From: Neisseriaceae bacterium HSC-16F19
GTDB lineage: Bacteria > Pseudomonadota > Gammaproteobacteria > Burkholderiales > Neisseriaceae
Assembly (NCBI RefSeq): GCF_024171525.1
Contig: NZ_JALJZY010000012.1
Span: 1 to 64,000 of the forward strand
Length of the DNA stretch: 64,000 bases
Reading direction: 5' to 3'
In this document: positions 27,390 through 35,647 of the stretch, in pieces
Numbering within the stretch: position 1 is the first letter of the stretch
Layout: every line of letters begins with the position of its first letter
The notes under the pieces: generated by a model
Seen by the model: the letters and a program-made list of their open reading frames with translations, nothing else
What the model was told of the DNA's origin: nothing
Databases searched by the model: none
Translations under genes and position numbers: made by a program

Positions 27390-28772
27390 ATGCAGCACAT
27401 TCACATTATCGGCATCGGCGGAACCTTTATGGGCGGCGTGGCCGCCATAGCGCAGGCTGCCGGATTCAAGGTGACCGGCTGCGACGCCAAAATGTATCCG
27501 CCCATGAGCACCCAGCTTGAAGCCCTGGGCATCGAAGTGGTGGAGGGCTTTGAGGCTGCACAGCTCGATGCCTATCCCGCCGATGTGTATGTGATCGGCA
27601 ATGTCGCCAAACGCGGCCTGCCGGTGATTGAAGCCCTGCTCAACCGCGGCTTGAACTATGTGTCCGGGCCGCAATGGCTGGCGGAAAACGTGCTGCACGG
27701 CCGGTGGGTGCTGGCTGTGGCCGGAACCCACGGCAAAACCACCACCGCATCCATGCTTGCCTGGGTGCTGGAAGACGCCGGTTTGGCGCCCGGTTTCCTG
27801 ATTGGCGGCGTGCCGCAGAATTTTTCCGTGTCCGCACGCCTGCCGCAGCATACGCGCCAAGACCCGGCATCGCTGTCGCCGTTTTTTGTGATCGAGGCCG
27901 ACGAATACGACACCGCCTTTTTCGACAAGCGCAGCAAATTCGTGCATTACCGCCCGCGTACCTGCATTCTGAATAATCTCGAATACGACCACGCCGATAT
28001 TTTCCCCGATCTCGCCGCCATCCAAACCCAGTTCCACCACCTGGTGCGCACCGTGCCCGGCGAAGGCCTGCTGGTGGTCAACGGCCGCGAAGCCGCTCTG
28101 GATGAAGTGCTGGCCAAAGGCTGCTGGACACCCAGCGAAGCTTTTGGCGGCGGGGCGGGCTGGCAAATCGGTGCCGTGGATGAGCATGGCGGTTTTGAAG
28201 TGCTGTTGGACGGCCAAAGCGCAGGCCGGGTAGATTGGGATTTGCTCGGCGAGCACAACCGTTTGAATGCCTTGGCCGTGATTGCCGCTGCCCGTCATGT
28301 CGGCGTATCCGTTCAGGCAGCCTGCCAAGCCTTGGGCCGCTTTAAAAACGTGAAGCGGCGCATGGAAGTGAAAGGCGTGGCCGCGGGTGTGACCGTATAC
28401 GACGACTTCGCCCATCATCCCACCGCCATCGCCACCACCGTGGCCGGTTTGCGCCAAAAGGTCGGCCCGGCACGCATACTCGCCGTACTGGAGCCGCGCT
28501 CCAACACCATGAAACTCGGCACCATGAAAGCGGCGCTGCCAGAGAGCCTGCAAGAAGCCGACAAGGTATTTTGCTACGCCGGCGATATTGATTGGGACGT
28601 TCAGGCAGCCTTAAGTCCCTTGGGCGACAAACTCACCATCGGCCGCGAATTTGCCGCATTTGTGGCCGCTATTGCGGAAGAAGCACAGGCGGGTGACCAA
28701 GTGCTGGTGATGAGCAACGGCGGTTTTGGCGGCATACACGACAAGCTGCTGGCGGCGTTGGCAGACAGATAG
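27390..28772 (+). CDS. mpl: UDP-MurNAc:L-Ala-gamma-D-Glu-meso-DAP ligase
   Basis: The 460-residue Mur-ligase-family enzyme has HIHIIGIGGTFMGGVA at the start and the ATP loop GTHGKTTTAS near 113-122, with Mpl-specific spacing. It re-attaches the tripeptide from recycled murein to UDP-MurNAc in the cytosol. GGGAG precedes ATG 27390. A TATAAT stands at 27357. The ldcA at 43679 would supply its tripeptide substrate. Confidence 0.96.
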   Translation: MQHIHIIGIGGTFMGGVAAIAQAAGFKVTGCDAKMYPPMSTQLEALGIEVVEGFEAAQLDAYPADVYVIGNVAKRGLPVIEALLNRGLNYVSGPQWLAENVLHGRWVLAVAGTHGKTTTASMLAWVLEDAGLAPGFLIGGVPQNFSVSARLPQHTRQDPASLSPFFVIEADEYDTAFFDKRSKFVHYRPRTCILNNLEYDHADIFPDLAAIQTQFHHLVRTVPGEGLLVVNGREAALDEVLAKGCWTPSEAFGGGAGWQIGAVDEHGGFEVLLDGQSAGRVDWDLLGEHNRLNALAVIAAARHVGVSVQAACQALGRFKNVKRRMEVKGVAAGVTVYDDFAHHPTAIATTVAGLRQKVGPARILAVLEPRSNTMKLGTMKAALPESLQEADKVFCYAGDIDWDVQAALSPLGDKLTIGREFAAFVAAIAEEAQAGDQVLVMSNGGFGGIHDKLLAALADR

Positions 28773-28828
28773 GCGTAAATAATTACAGGGATGGGTGATA
28801 TTGACATCTTTTCAATCCCCTAAATGAC

Positions 28829-28860
28829 AACAGGGCTCCGAGTATATCGGAGCCCTGTTT
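28829..28860. terminator. Terminator between mpl and the CRISPR locus
   Basis: AACAGGGCTCCGA and TCGGAGCCCTGTTT form a 12-bp stem around GTATA with T bases on both sides, serving mpl (+) and possibly read-through from tracrRNA (-). Confidence 0.85.
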
Positions 28861-28882
28861 GATGTGGGAATGTATGGACAGC

Positions 28883-29010
28883 AATAAAGACGATGCCCCT
28901 GTTTAAGATAGCTTAAACAGGGGCTCATACATTTCTGTACTTTACGTCGCGGCACATCTTTATCAGACGGCCTTATTGTAGCAACGGCTCTCATCTCGTA
29001 GTGCAACAAT
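28883..29010 (-). ncRNA. tracrRNA of the type II-C CRISPR system
   Basis: On the minus strand a 36-base anti-repeat (29010-28975) pairs with the CRISPR repeat in two blocks of about 21 and 7 bases around a 6-base mismatch. It is followed by the conserved segment near AAGATGTGCCGC (28958-28943) and a terminator stem GCCCCTGTTTAAG / CTTAAACAGGGGC (28924-28895) before CTTTATT. Order and spacing are those of the N. meningitidis tracrRNA. It lets RNase III cut pre-crRNA and holds the crRNA in Cas9. The 3' end is estimated. Confidence 0.9.
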
Positions 29011-29016
29011 GGCGCA

Positions 29017-29046
29017 ATTATAAAATTATCACTTTGACGGGGTCAA
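29017..29046 (-). promoter_or_regulatory. tracrRNA promoter
   Basis: On the minus strand TTGACC (29046-29041), 18 bp, TATAAT (29022-29017) place the start at about 29010, the first base of the anti-repeat. The -35 is one arm of the palindrome TTTGACGGGGTCAAA (29033-29047); the other arm, TTGACG on the plus strand, points at cas9. Confidence 0.75.
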
Positions 29047-29113
29047 ATATTTATTCTCTTTAAAAATGGCGCTATTATTGTAATATATTGTAAATATAAG
29101 TTTGGTAAAAGTC

Positions 29114-32100
29114 ATGTCACATCGTTATATTCTGGGCTTGGATTTGGGTATCGCCTCAGTGGGTTGGGCGGCAGTATGGGTGGATGAAGATGAGCATCCG
29201 CTAGGTTTGCTGGATTGCGGCGTGCGCACATTCGAGCGGGCGGAAGTGCCGAAAACGGGTGATTCTCTGGCCAAAGCGCGGCGCGAGGCGCGCAGCGTGC
29301 GCCGTTTAATCCGTCGGCGGGCATTCCGGCTGTTGCGCTTGCGCCGTTTGTTGAAACGGGAAGGGGTGCTGACGGCGGCGGATTTCGGCGCGGACGGCCT
29401 GCCGCAACAGCTGCCGGTGGATGTATGGCCGCTTCGCGCAGCAGGGTTGGACAGAAAACTGGAAGCCAAAGAATGGGCGGCGGTGTTGCTGCATTTGGTA
29501 AAGCATCGAGGTTATCTGTCGCAGCGCAAAAGCGAAATGCAAACCGAAGACAAAGAGCTTGGCCGTTTGTTGGCCGGGGTGGCAGAAAACAGCAAATTAT
29601 TGCAGCAAGACGATTACCGCACACCGGCGGAGCTGGCGGTAAAGCATTTTGCCGCGCAAAACGGCCATATGCGCAACAAAGGCGGCGATTATTCGCACAC
29701 TTTCAACCGCTTGGATTTACGCAATGAGTTGCGTTTGCTGTTTGCACAACAACGTATATTCGGCAATCCGTTTGCATCAACGGAGTTGGAAGGCAAGGTT
29801 GAAGATTTGCTGATGACGCAGCGCAGCGCTTTGCAGGGCGAGGCGGTGCTGAAAATGTTGGGCAAATGTACGTTTGAGCCCGAAGAGTACAAAGCGGCCA
29901 AAAACACCTATTCCGCCGAGCGTTTTGTATGGCTGACCAAACTGAACAACCTGCGCATTCTGCATAACGGTGAAGAGCGCGCTTTAAATGAAGCCGAGCG
30001 CAGCCTGTTGCTGGACGAGCCGTATAAAAAAGTCAAATTTACCTACACGCAGGCGCGGAAATTATTGGAAATGCCTGCCGATGCGGTGTTTAAAGGTTTG
30101 CGCTACGGCAAAGATTCAGACGGCCTCAAAGCCGAAAGCGGCACGCTGATGGAAATGAAAGCATGGCACGCTGTTCGCAAAGCCTTGGAAAATGCGGGTT
30201 TGAAAACCGAATGGCAGGGCATGGCCATGCAGCCTGAATTATTGGACGCTGTCGGCACGGCCTTTTCGCTGTATAAAACCGATGAAGATATTGCCGCGCA
30301 TCTGGCAGCCTTTAAGCTGCCTGAAAACGTGTTGAATGCGTTGTTGGCCGGTATCAGCTTCGATAAATTTATCCAGTTATCTCTAAAAGCATTGGGCAAA
30401 ATTTTGCCGCTTATGGACGCAGGCAAGCGTTACGATGAAGCCTGCGCAGCGGTTTACGGCGACCATTACGGCAGCAAACAAGCGCAAATCAGTCGCCTGC
30501 TGCCAACCATTCCCGCCGATGAAATCCGCAATCCTGTGGTGTTCCGCACCTTAACCCAGGCGCGCAAAGTGATTAACGCGATTATCCGCCGTTACGGTTC
30601 GCCGCAGCGCGTGCATATCGAAACGGCGCGCGAGTTGGGTAAATCGTATAAAGACCGCAAGGAAATCGAAAAGCGGCAGGAAGAAAACCGTAAAGAGCGT
30701 GAGCGGGCTGCGGCGCATTTTAAAGAGCTGTTCCCGCATTTTACCGGCGAGCCGAAAGGGCAGGATATGCTCAAACTGCGCCTGTATTATCAGCAGCATG
30801 GCAAATGTCTGTATTCGGGCGCAGAAATCGATTTGCGCCGCTTGAACGAAAAAGGCTATGCCGAAATCGACCATGCGCTGCCGTTTTCGCGCACTTGGGA
30901 CGACAGCTTCAACAACAAAGTGTTGGTGTTGGGCAGTGAAAACCAGAAAAAGCGCAACCAAACGCCGTATGAATATTTAGACGGCGCAAACAACAGCCAA
31001 CGCTGGCGAGAATTTCAGGCGCGTGTGGCAGGCTGCGGTTTCCCTTATACCAAAAAACAGCGGATTCAGACGGCCAAACTCGATAGCAAAGCCGAGCAGG
31101 GCTTTTTGGAGCGTAATCTGAACGATACGCGCTATATCGCCCGCTTTTTGTGCAACTTCATCGAAGAAAACCTGCATTTGGAAGGCAGCGGCAAACGGCG
31201 CGTGTTTGCTTCAAACGGCCAAATCACATCGCTTTTGCGCGGCTTGTGGGGCTTGCGCAAAGTGCGTGAAGACAACGACCGACATCATGCCTTGGATGCC
31301 ATTGTGGTGGCGTGTTCCACCGTATCCATGCAGCAGAAAATCACCAAAGCCATGCAGCGGCGCGAAACGCTGGAAACGGTGGATACCGAAACCGGCGAAG
31401 TGAAGCAGCGCATTCCGCAGCCGTGGGATTTTTTCCGGCAGGAAGTGATGATCCGCGTGTTCAGCGACAATCCGCGCGAAGAGCTGGTTGAGAAACTCGA
31501 TTCGCGCCCAAAGGCGGTGCATGAGCATGTGGCGCCGCTGTTTGTTTCCCGCGCACCGAACCGCAAGATGACAGGGCAGGGGCATTTGGAAACCATTAAA
31601 TCGGCCAAAAGGCTGCCTGAAAACATCAGCGTGGTGAAAAAGCCGCTAACGGCGCTGAAAAGCAAAGATATAGCTAGCATTGTAGGCCATCCCGACCGTG
31701 AACCGGCGCTGTATGCGGCTTTGCTGGAACGATTGGCTGCGCATAACGACGACCCGGCCAAAGCCTTTGCCGATCCGTTTTACAAGCCGGCAAAAGACGG
31801 CGGGCAAGGGGCTTTGGTAAAAGCGGTGCGCGTGGAAGACGTGCAGAAAACCGGTGTGATGGTGCGCGGCGGTAACGGCATTGCCGATAATGCAACCATG
31901 GTTCGTGTGGATGTGTTCGGTAAGAACGGTAAAAACTATCTGGTGCCGGTGTATGCGTGGCAGGTGGCGAAAGGGATTTTGCCGAATCGGGCGGTGGTGG
32001 CCAATAAAGATGAAAGTAGCTGGGATTTGATTGATGAAAGCTTTGATTTTCGGTTTTCAATTTATCCTAATGATCTGATTAAGGTAGTAACAAAGAAAGA

Positions 32101-32317
32101 AGAATTTTTTGGCTATTATGTTGGCTTAGATAGGGCTACGGGTGCAATTACACTTAAAGAGCATGATTTGGATAGGAAAAAGGGAAAAGATGGAGTGCAC
32201 CGCAGTATTGGTGTAAAAGCTGTCCCAGTTTTCCAAAAATACCAAATCGACCCCTTGGGCAAAGAAATCCGTCTGTGCAAACCCGAAAAACGCCCTGAAT
32301 TGAAAAACAAAAAATAA
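29114..32317 (+). CDS. cas9: Type II-C CRISPR nuclease Cas9 (Nme1Cas9-like)
   Basis: A 1067-residue Cas9 that follows N. meningitidis Nme1Cas9 (1082 residues) along its whole length. Ruv[15 protein letters not shown] has catalytic D10; RuvC-II is HIETAREL; the HNH site is EIDHALPF with D586 and H587; RuvC-III is [15 protein letters not shown]. The arginine-rich bridge helix follows residue 55. The PAM-interacting end has D1006 where Nme1 has His1024. ATG 29114 is preferred; TTG 29102 would add four residues. No strong ribosome site is seen. It cuts DNA matching the spacers with tracrRNA and crRNA. Confidence 0.98.
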   Translation: MSHRYILGLDLGIASVGWAAVWVDEDEHPLGLLDCGVRTFERAEVPKTGDSLAKARREARSVRRLIRRRAFRLLRLRRLLKREGVLTAADFGADGLPQQLPVDVWPLRAAGLDRKLEAKEWAAVLLHLVKHRGYLSQRKSEMQTEDKELGRLLAGVAENSKLLQQDDYRTPAELAVKHFAAQNGHMRNKGGDYSHTFNRLDLRNELRLLFAQQRIFGNPFASTELEGKVEDLLMTQRSALQGEAVLKMLGKCTFEPEEYKAAKNTYSAERFVWLTKLNNLRILHNGEERALNEAERSLLLDEPYKKVKFTYTQARKLLEMPADAVFKGLRYGKDSDGLKAESGTLMEMKAWHAVRKALENAGLKTEWQGMAMQPELLDAVGTAFSLYKTDEDIAAHLAAFKLPENVLNALLAGISFDKFIQLSLKALGKILPLMDAGKRYDEACAAVYGDHYGSKQAQISRLLPTIPADEIRNPVVFRTLTQARKVINAIIRRYGSPQRVHIETARELGKSYKDRKEIEKRQEENRKERERAAAHFKELFPHFTGEPKGQDMLKLRLYYQQHGKCLYSGAEIDLRRLNEKGYAEIDHALPFSRTWDDSFNNKVLVLGSENQKKRNQTPYEYLDGANNSQRWREFQARVAGCGFPYTKKQRIQTAKLDSKAEQGFLERNLNDTRYIARFLCNFIEENLHLEGSGKRRVFASNGQITSLLRGLWGLRKVREDNDRHHALDAIVVACSTVSMQQKITKAMQRRETLETVDTETGEVKQRIPQPWDFFRQEVMIRVFSDNPREELVEKLDSRPKAVHEHVAPLFVSRAPNRKMTGQGHLETIKSAKRLPENISVVKKPLTALKSKDIASIVGHPDREPALYAALLERLAAHNDDPAKAFADPFYKPAKDGGQGALVKAVRVEDVQKTGVMVRGGNGIADNATMVRVDVFGKNGKNYLVPVYAWQVAKGILPNRAVVANKDESSWDLIDESFDFRFSIYPNDLIKVVTKKEEFFGYYVGLDRATGAITLKEHDLDRKKGKDGVHRSIGVKAVPVFQKYQIDPLGKEIRLCKPEKRPELKNKK

Positions 32318-32321
32318 ACCG

Positions 32322-32354
32322 ACAGGCCGTCTGGAACTGTTTCAGACGGCCTGT
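32322..32354 (+). terminator. Hairpin after cas9 carrying a different uptake-sequence dialect
   Basis: ACAGGCCGTCTG and CAGACGGCCTGT pair around GAACTGTTT. The right arm contains TTCAGACGGCCT, the reverse complement of AGGCCGTCTGAA, which is the AG-DUS of Neisseria rather than the resident AGGCTGCCTGAA. There is no T run, so termination may be partial and cas1 may be co-transcribed. Confidence 0.65.
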
Positions 32355-32382
32355 TGCGCTAAAAAAACATACGGAGAAACCG

Positions 32383-33294
32383 ATGACCTGGCGCAGCATA
32401 TTGATCAGCCAACCTGCCCGCCTGTCGCTGCAACAAAACCATCTGCTGATTCAGCAAGACGAAGCCATTCCCGTGCCGCTGGAAGACATTGCCGTGATTG
32501 TGGTGGAAGCGCGCGAAGTGGTGCTGACCGCGCCGCTGTTATCCGCATTGGCGCAATACGGCGTTACCCTGCTGACCTGCGACGAGCAGTTTCTGCCCTG
32601 CGGTCAATGGCTGCCGTTTGCCCAATACCACCGCAGCCTGAAAATCCTTAAGCTGCAAATCAATATGACGCAGCCGCAGAAAAAGCAGCTTTGGCAGCAG
32701 ATAGTGCGGCAGAAAATCCGCAATCAGGCATGGCTGCTCGACTATAGCGGACATGATGTTGGCGCAGGCCGCCTGAATGTCTTGGCGGATAAGGTACAGT
32801 CAGGCGACAAAGGCTATGCCGAAGGGCAGGCCGCCGCACTGTATTTTCCGCTGCTGTTTGGCGATGCCTTTACCCGCAATCAGGAAAACGCCGTCAATGC
32901 CTGCCTGAATTACGGTTACAGCATCGTGCGCTCCGCCATTGCCCGCGCGCTGGTGCAATACGGCTTCCTACCCGCGCTGGGCTTGCAGCATCACAGCGAG
33001 CTAAACTCATTTAATTTGGCCGACGATTTTATCGAGCCTTACCGGCAGATTGTGGATTTGCTGGTGTACGACGCCGTGTGCACGCAAAGCCTGCCTGAAA
33101 CGCTTTCGCCCGAAGTGAAGCGCAAGCTGGTGGGCTTGCTGTGTTGCCAGATGATGCTTGACCAGTGTCGGTACAGTCTGCTGGCGGCTATCGACCGCAC
33201 CATACAGTCTTTTCAGACGGTCATCACGGAAAACAATCCGAAACTGCTGAAGCTGCCACAAATGTTGCCGTTGAAGGTGCAAGATTATGAGTGA
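32383..33294 (+). CDS. cas1: CRISPR integrase Cas1 (type II)
   Basis: A 303-residue Cas1: N-terminal beta domain ([19 protein letters not shown]) and a helical catalytic domain with the metal residues expected in [16 protein letters not shown] (E), [22 protein letters not shown] (H and acids). It joins spacers into the array with Cas2. GGAG precedes ATG 32383; the gene overlaps cas2 by 8 bp. Confidence 0.96.
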   Translation: MTWRSILISQPARLSLQQNHLLIQQDEAIPVPLEDIAVIVVEAREVVLTAPLLSALAQYGVTLLTCDEQFLPCGQWLPFAQYHRSLKILKLQINMTQPQKKQLWQQIVRQKIRNQAWLLDYSGHDVGAGRLNVLADKVQSGDKGYAEGQAAALYFPLLFGDAFTRNQENAVNACLNYGYSIVRSAIARALVQYGFLPALGLQHHSELNSFNLADDFIEPYRQIVDLLVYDAVCTQSLPETLSPEVKRKLVGLLCCQMMLDQCRYSLLAAIDRTIQSFQTVITENNPKLLKLPQMLPLKVQDYE

Positions 33295-33613
33295 GGCCAG
33301 ATTTATGCGATTAATCGTTTTTTTCGACCTGCCCGTTACCACTGCCGCCAAGCGCAAAGCGGCCAACCAGTTTCGCAAATTTCTACAGAAAGACGGCTAC
33401 CAGATGCTGCAATTGTCGGTGTATTCGCGCATCGTGCGCGGGCGCGATGCGTTGGAAAAACACCACAAAAGGCTGCTGCAACAGCTGCCCGAAGAGGGGC
33501 AGGTGCGCTATTTGGAGGTAACGGAAAAGCAATATGCGGGCATGAGAATGCTCATCGGCGAGCCAAAACCGCGCGAAAAAAAGGTCAACGCCGACCAACT
33601 TTTGCTGTTTTAA
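33287..33613 (+). CDS. cas2: CRISPR-associated protein Cas2
   Basis: A 108-residue ferredoxin-fold protein: [20 protein letters not shown] followed by [20 protein letters not shown], the type II Cas2 pattern. It bridges two Cas1 dimers during spacer capture. The start at 33287 overlaps cas1; an internal ATG at 33305 (MRLIVFFD) is also possible. Confidence 0.95.
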   Translation: MSEARFMRLIVFFDLPVTTAAKRKAANQFRKFLQKDGYQMLQLSVYSRIVRGRDALEKHHKRLLQQLPEEGQVRYLEVTEKQYAGMRMLIGEPKPREKKVNADQLLLF

Positions 33614-33636
33614 AGCGGGATTTTAGGCAGAAATAA

Positions 33637-33672
33637 AGCGGGGAACCCTTATTTTATAAGGGTTCCCCGCTT
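33637..33672 (-). terminator. Terminator of leftward crRNA transcription
   Basis: AGCGGGGAACCCTT and AAGGGTTCCCCGCT make a 14-bp stem around ATTTTAT. On the minus strand TTTATTT follows, so it would stop crRNA transcripts before they run antisense into cas2. Confidence 0.8.
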
Positions 33673-33676
33673 GGGT

Positions 33677-34293
33677 ATTGTAGCACTACGAGATGAGAGA
33701 GGGAGCTACAACTTTTCACTGATATAGCCATCAGCAGCGGTGATTGTAGCACTACGAGATGAGAGAGGGAGCTACAACCATTTGCAAAACCCGGCCACGC
33801 GCTTTATGATTGTAGCACTACGAGATGAGAGAGGGAGCTACAACGATAGAAGGGCTTGATGTATTCGTGCAGATATTGTAGCACTACGAGATGAGAGAGG
33901 GAGCTACAACAGCCAGACCAAGAAAAGACGGCATTGAAAAATTGTAGCACTACGAGATGAGAGAGGGAGCTACAACAGGGCGTGATGGCTGCCGACAATC
34001 CGTCTGATTGTAGCACTACGAGATGAGAGAGGGAGCTACAACATTAAGGTTTTGCAGTGTGCAGCCTGTTAGATTGTAGCACTACGAGATGAGAGAGGGA
34101 GCTACAACTTCTTTTGCCAATTTATAATAAATACCACCATTGTAGCACTACGAGATGAGAGAGGGAGCTACAACAACTTTGATGTATCTGGCACATACAT
34201 CTCTATTGTAGCACTACGAGATGAGAGAGGGAGCTACAACGCTGAGTCCTCTACCTACAGCTGTGAGCGAATTGTAGCACTACGAGATGAGAG
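33677..34293 (-). CRISPR. Type II-C CRISPR array: nine full repeats, one truncated repeat, nine spacers
   Basis: The 36-bp repeat starts at 33677 and recurs every 66 bp to 34205, identical in all nine copies; a tenth (34271-34293) keeps 23 bases. All nine spacers are 30 bp. On the minus strand each repeat ends TGCTACAAT, an extended -10 like that used in meningococcal arrays where every repeat starts its own crRNA. Transcription therefore runs toward cas2. Spacers begin, on the plus strand, TTTTCACTGATA, CATTTGCAAAAC, GATAGAAGGGCT, AGCCAGACCAAG, AGGGCGTGATGG, ATTAAGGTTTTG, TTCTTTTGCCAA, AACTTTGATGTA and GCTGAGTCCTCT. Confidence 0.98.
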
Positions 34294-34331
34294 CACGAGT
34301 TATGGAAAAATGACTATTTAGATAACTACAA

Positions 34332-34358
34332 AAACGCCCCGACTGTGTCGGGGCGTTG
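34332..34358 (-). terminator. csp terminator
   Basis: AACGCCCCGA and TCGGGGCGTT form a 10-bp stem around CTGTG; on the minus strand TTTTTGTAG follows. Confidence 0.85.
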
Positions 34359-34362
34359 TGCA

Positions 34363-34452
34363 TTATGCCGGCTCGGGGGCAGCCGGTGGCGGGCTTTTGC
34401 GGCGTTGCAACATATAGAAAATGCGGCTGCGCTGACGGGCGGTGCTCATCAT
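34363..34452 (-). CDS. Possible 29-residue protein coupled to csp
   Basis: An ORF starting ATGATGAGC overlaps the csp stop as ATGA and ends 5 bp before the csp terminator. It codes for [20 protein letters not shown] and a proline-rich tail. Position between a gene and its terminator, and start-stop overlap, make translation plausible; there is no other support. Confidence 0.35.
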   Translation of the reverse strand: MMSTARQRSRIFYMLQRRKSPPPAAPEPA

Positions 34453-34661
34453 GCCGCTTTCACATTCAGCGCCTGCGGGCCTTTGGGGCCGCTGCCTTCG
34501 GTATAGCTGACGCGCTGGTTTTCCTGCAGGGTGCGGAAGCCGTCGGCTTCGATGGCGGAGAAGTGGACAAACAGGTCTTTACCGCCGTTTTCGGGGGCGA
34601 TAAAGCCGAAGCCTTTGCTTTCGTTAAACCATTTGACCGAGCCGTATTGTTGGGTATTCAT
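34449..34661 (-). CDS. csp: Cold-shock-domain protein
   Basis: A 70-residue cold-shock domain with the RNA-binding motifs KGFGFI and LFVHFSAI and a typical [12 protein letters not shown] start. Such proteins melt RNA structure. AAAAGGAAATACAC precedes ATG 34661. The minus-strand leader up to about 34860 is long and can fold (ATACCCTTGGGTAT), as in cold-shock genes, but I cannot fix the promoter. Confidence 0.95.
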   Translation of the reverse strand: MNTQQYGSVKWFNESKGFGFIAPENGGKDLFVHFSAIEADGFRTLQENQRVSYTEGSGPKGPQALNVKAA

Positions 34662-35129
34662 GTGTATTTCCTTTTTAAATAATGGGATGCAGCCGTCACA
34701 GCGGGAAATCCGGATAAACTGCACACACAGGCCATACCCAAGGGTATCGGCGTCACACAGCCAATCAAAAACTTCGTACTTATCAAGCAGCGGCCAGTAT
34801 GGGTGTGCCGGGCAGAATAAGCAAGCAGTTTCGCTTTTATTACACAAAGCGGCACTGAGTGAGCGTGTGTAAAGTGTGAAGAAGTGTTAATGATAACAGG
34901 GTGTCTGCGATAAGGCCGGATTGATGGTTTTGTTGATTAGTTACTGTTTTTAATATTAATAAAATAGAATCCGCTTTTTGCGCCGGTTTTAATTTGCTAA
35001 AAACTATCAATGTAAAATTTTTTCATTATTCTTGCTATGTTAATGCTGTGGCTGTTAGGGTGAAAACACATTGCCAAAGAGGGCAATGCTTTGACGAAGT
35101 ACTTTACCCAACCCACAGGAGAAAAACAC

Positions 35130-35327
35130 ATGAACAAAGACATTCTGGAAGGTAAATGGAACCAGCTCAAAGGCCGTGCCAAGGAAAAATGGGGTCAGCT
35201 GACCGATGATGATTGGACTGCGGTTGAAGGACAGCGCGACCAATTGTTGGGCCGTATCCAAGAGCGCTACGGCTACACCAAAGAGCAGGCGCAAAAAGAG
35301 ATTGAAGATTGGTTTAACGACAATTAA
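35130..35327 (+). CDS. CsbD/YjbJ-like stress protein
   Basis: A 65-residue charged helical protein: KDILEGKWNQLKGRAKEKWG followed by GRIQERYGYTKEQAQKEIEDW, the CsbD-like repeat. Family members are abundant under general stress; their molecular role is unknown. AGGAGAAAAACAC precedes ATG 35130. Upstream, 34862-35129 is AT-rich with a CATTGCC/GGCAATG hairpin at 35069-35088 and TTGACG at 35091; no other gene is seen there. Confidence 0.9.
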   Translation: MNKDILEGKWNQLKGRAKEKWGQLTDDDWTAVEGQRDQLLGRIQERYGYTKEQAQKEIEDWFNDN

Positions 35328-35386
35328 ATCCGTGCCGTATCCGCATCATCGGCCATTATTCACAACAATAAAATAAGGAGAGGAAT

Positions 35387-35545
35387 ATGCTGCACTATTC
35401 GGTTATCTTTTTCATCATCGCCATTGTGGCCGGTGTCTTGGGCTTCGGCGGTATTGCCGGTACTGCGGCGGGTATTGCCAAGATTCTGTTTATCGGCTTT
35501 TTGATTTTGGCGGTGTTGTCGCTGCTGTTTGGCAAGAAGAAGTAG
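35387..35545 (+). CDS. DUF1328 (YtjA) small membrane protein
   Basis: A 52-residue protein with two hydrophobic segments: [20 protein letters not shown] and [16 protein letters not shown] around a [12 protein letters not shown] turn. This is the YtjA family, often found beside csbD-like genes and induced by envelope or osmotic stress. AAGGAGAGGAAT precedes the ATG. Probably co-transcribed with the csbD-like gene. Confidence 0.9.
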   Translation: MLHYSVIFFIIAIVAGVLGFGGIAGTAAGIAKILFIGFLILAVLSLLFGKKK

Positions 35546-35573
35546 CGTGATATTATTTGAGGTGTATATATTC

Positions 35574-35608
35574 AGCGCCGACCGAATCGATTGTGATTCG
35601 GTCGGCGC
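35574..35608. terminator. Hairpin after the DUF1328 gene
   Basis: AGCGCCGACCGAATC and GATTCGGTCGGCGCT make a perfect 15-bp stem around GATTG/T. T runs are weak on both sides, so it is a strong hairpin with uncertain terminator activity. Confidence 0.55.
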
Positions 35609-35647
35609 TTCACATACAATACGCCCTTTTATCCGAGAGCCTGCGCC

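Noticed and set aside
33845..33874. Self-targeting spacer: 14 bases of spacer three match 53942-53955
   Set aside because: Only 14 of 30 bases match and the rest differ, which is near chance for this many spacer words in 64 kb.
33804..34016. ORF within the CRISPR array
   Set aside because: It is repeat and spacer sequence read in frame.
29114..34293. The CRISPR-Cas locus as a new type of system
   Set aside because: Gene order, tracrRNA, repeat and Cas9 match meningococcal type II-C; only the PAM residue, uptake-sequence mix and polarity are noteworthy.
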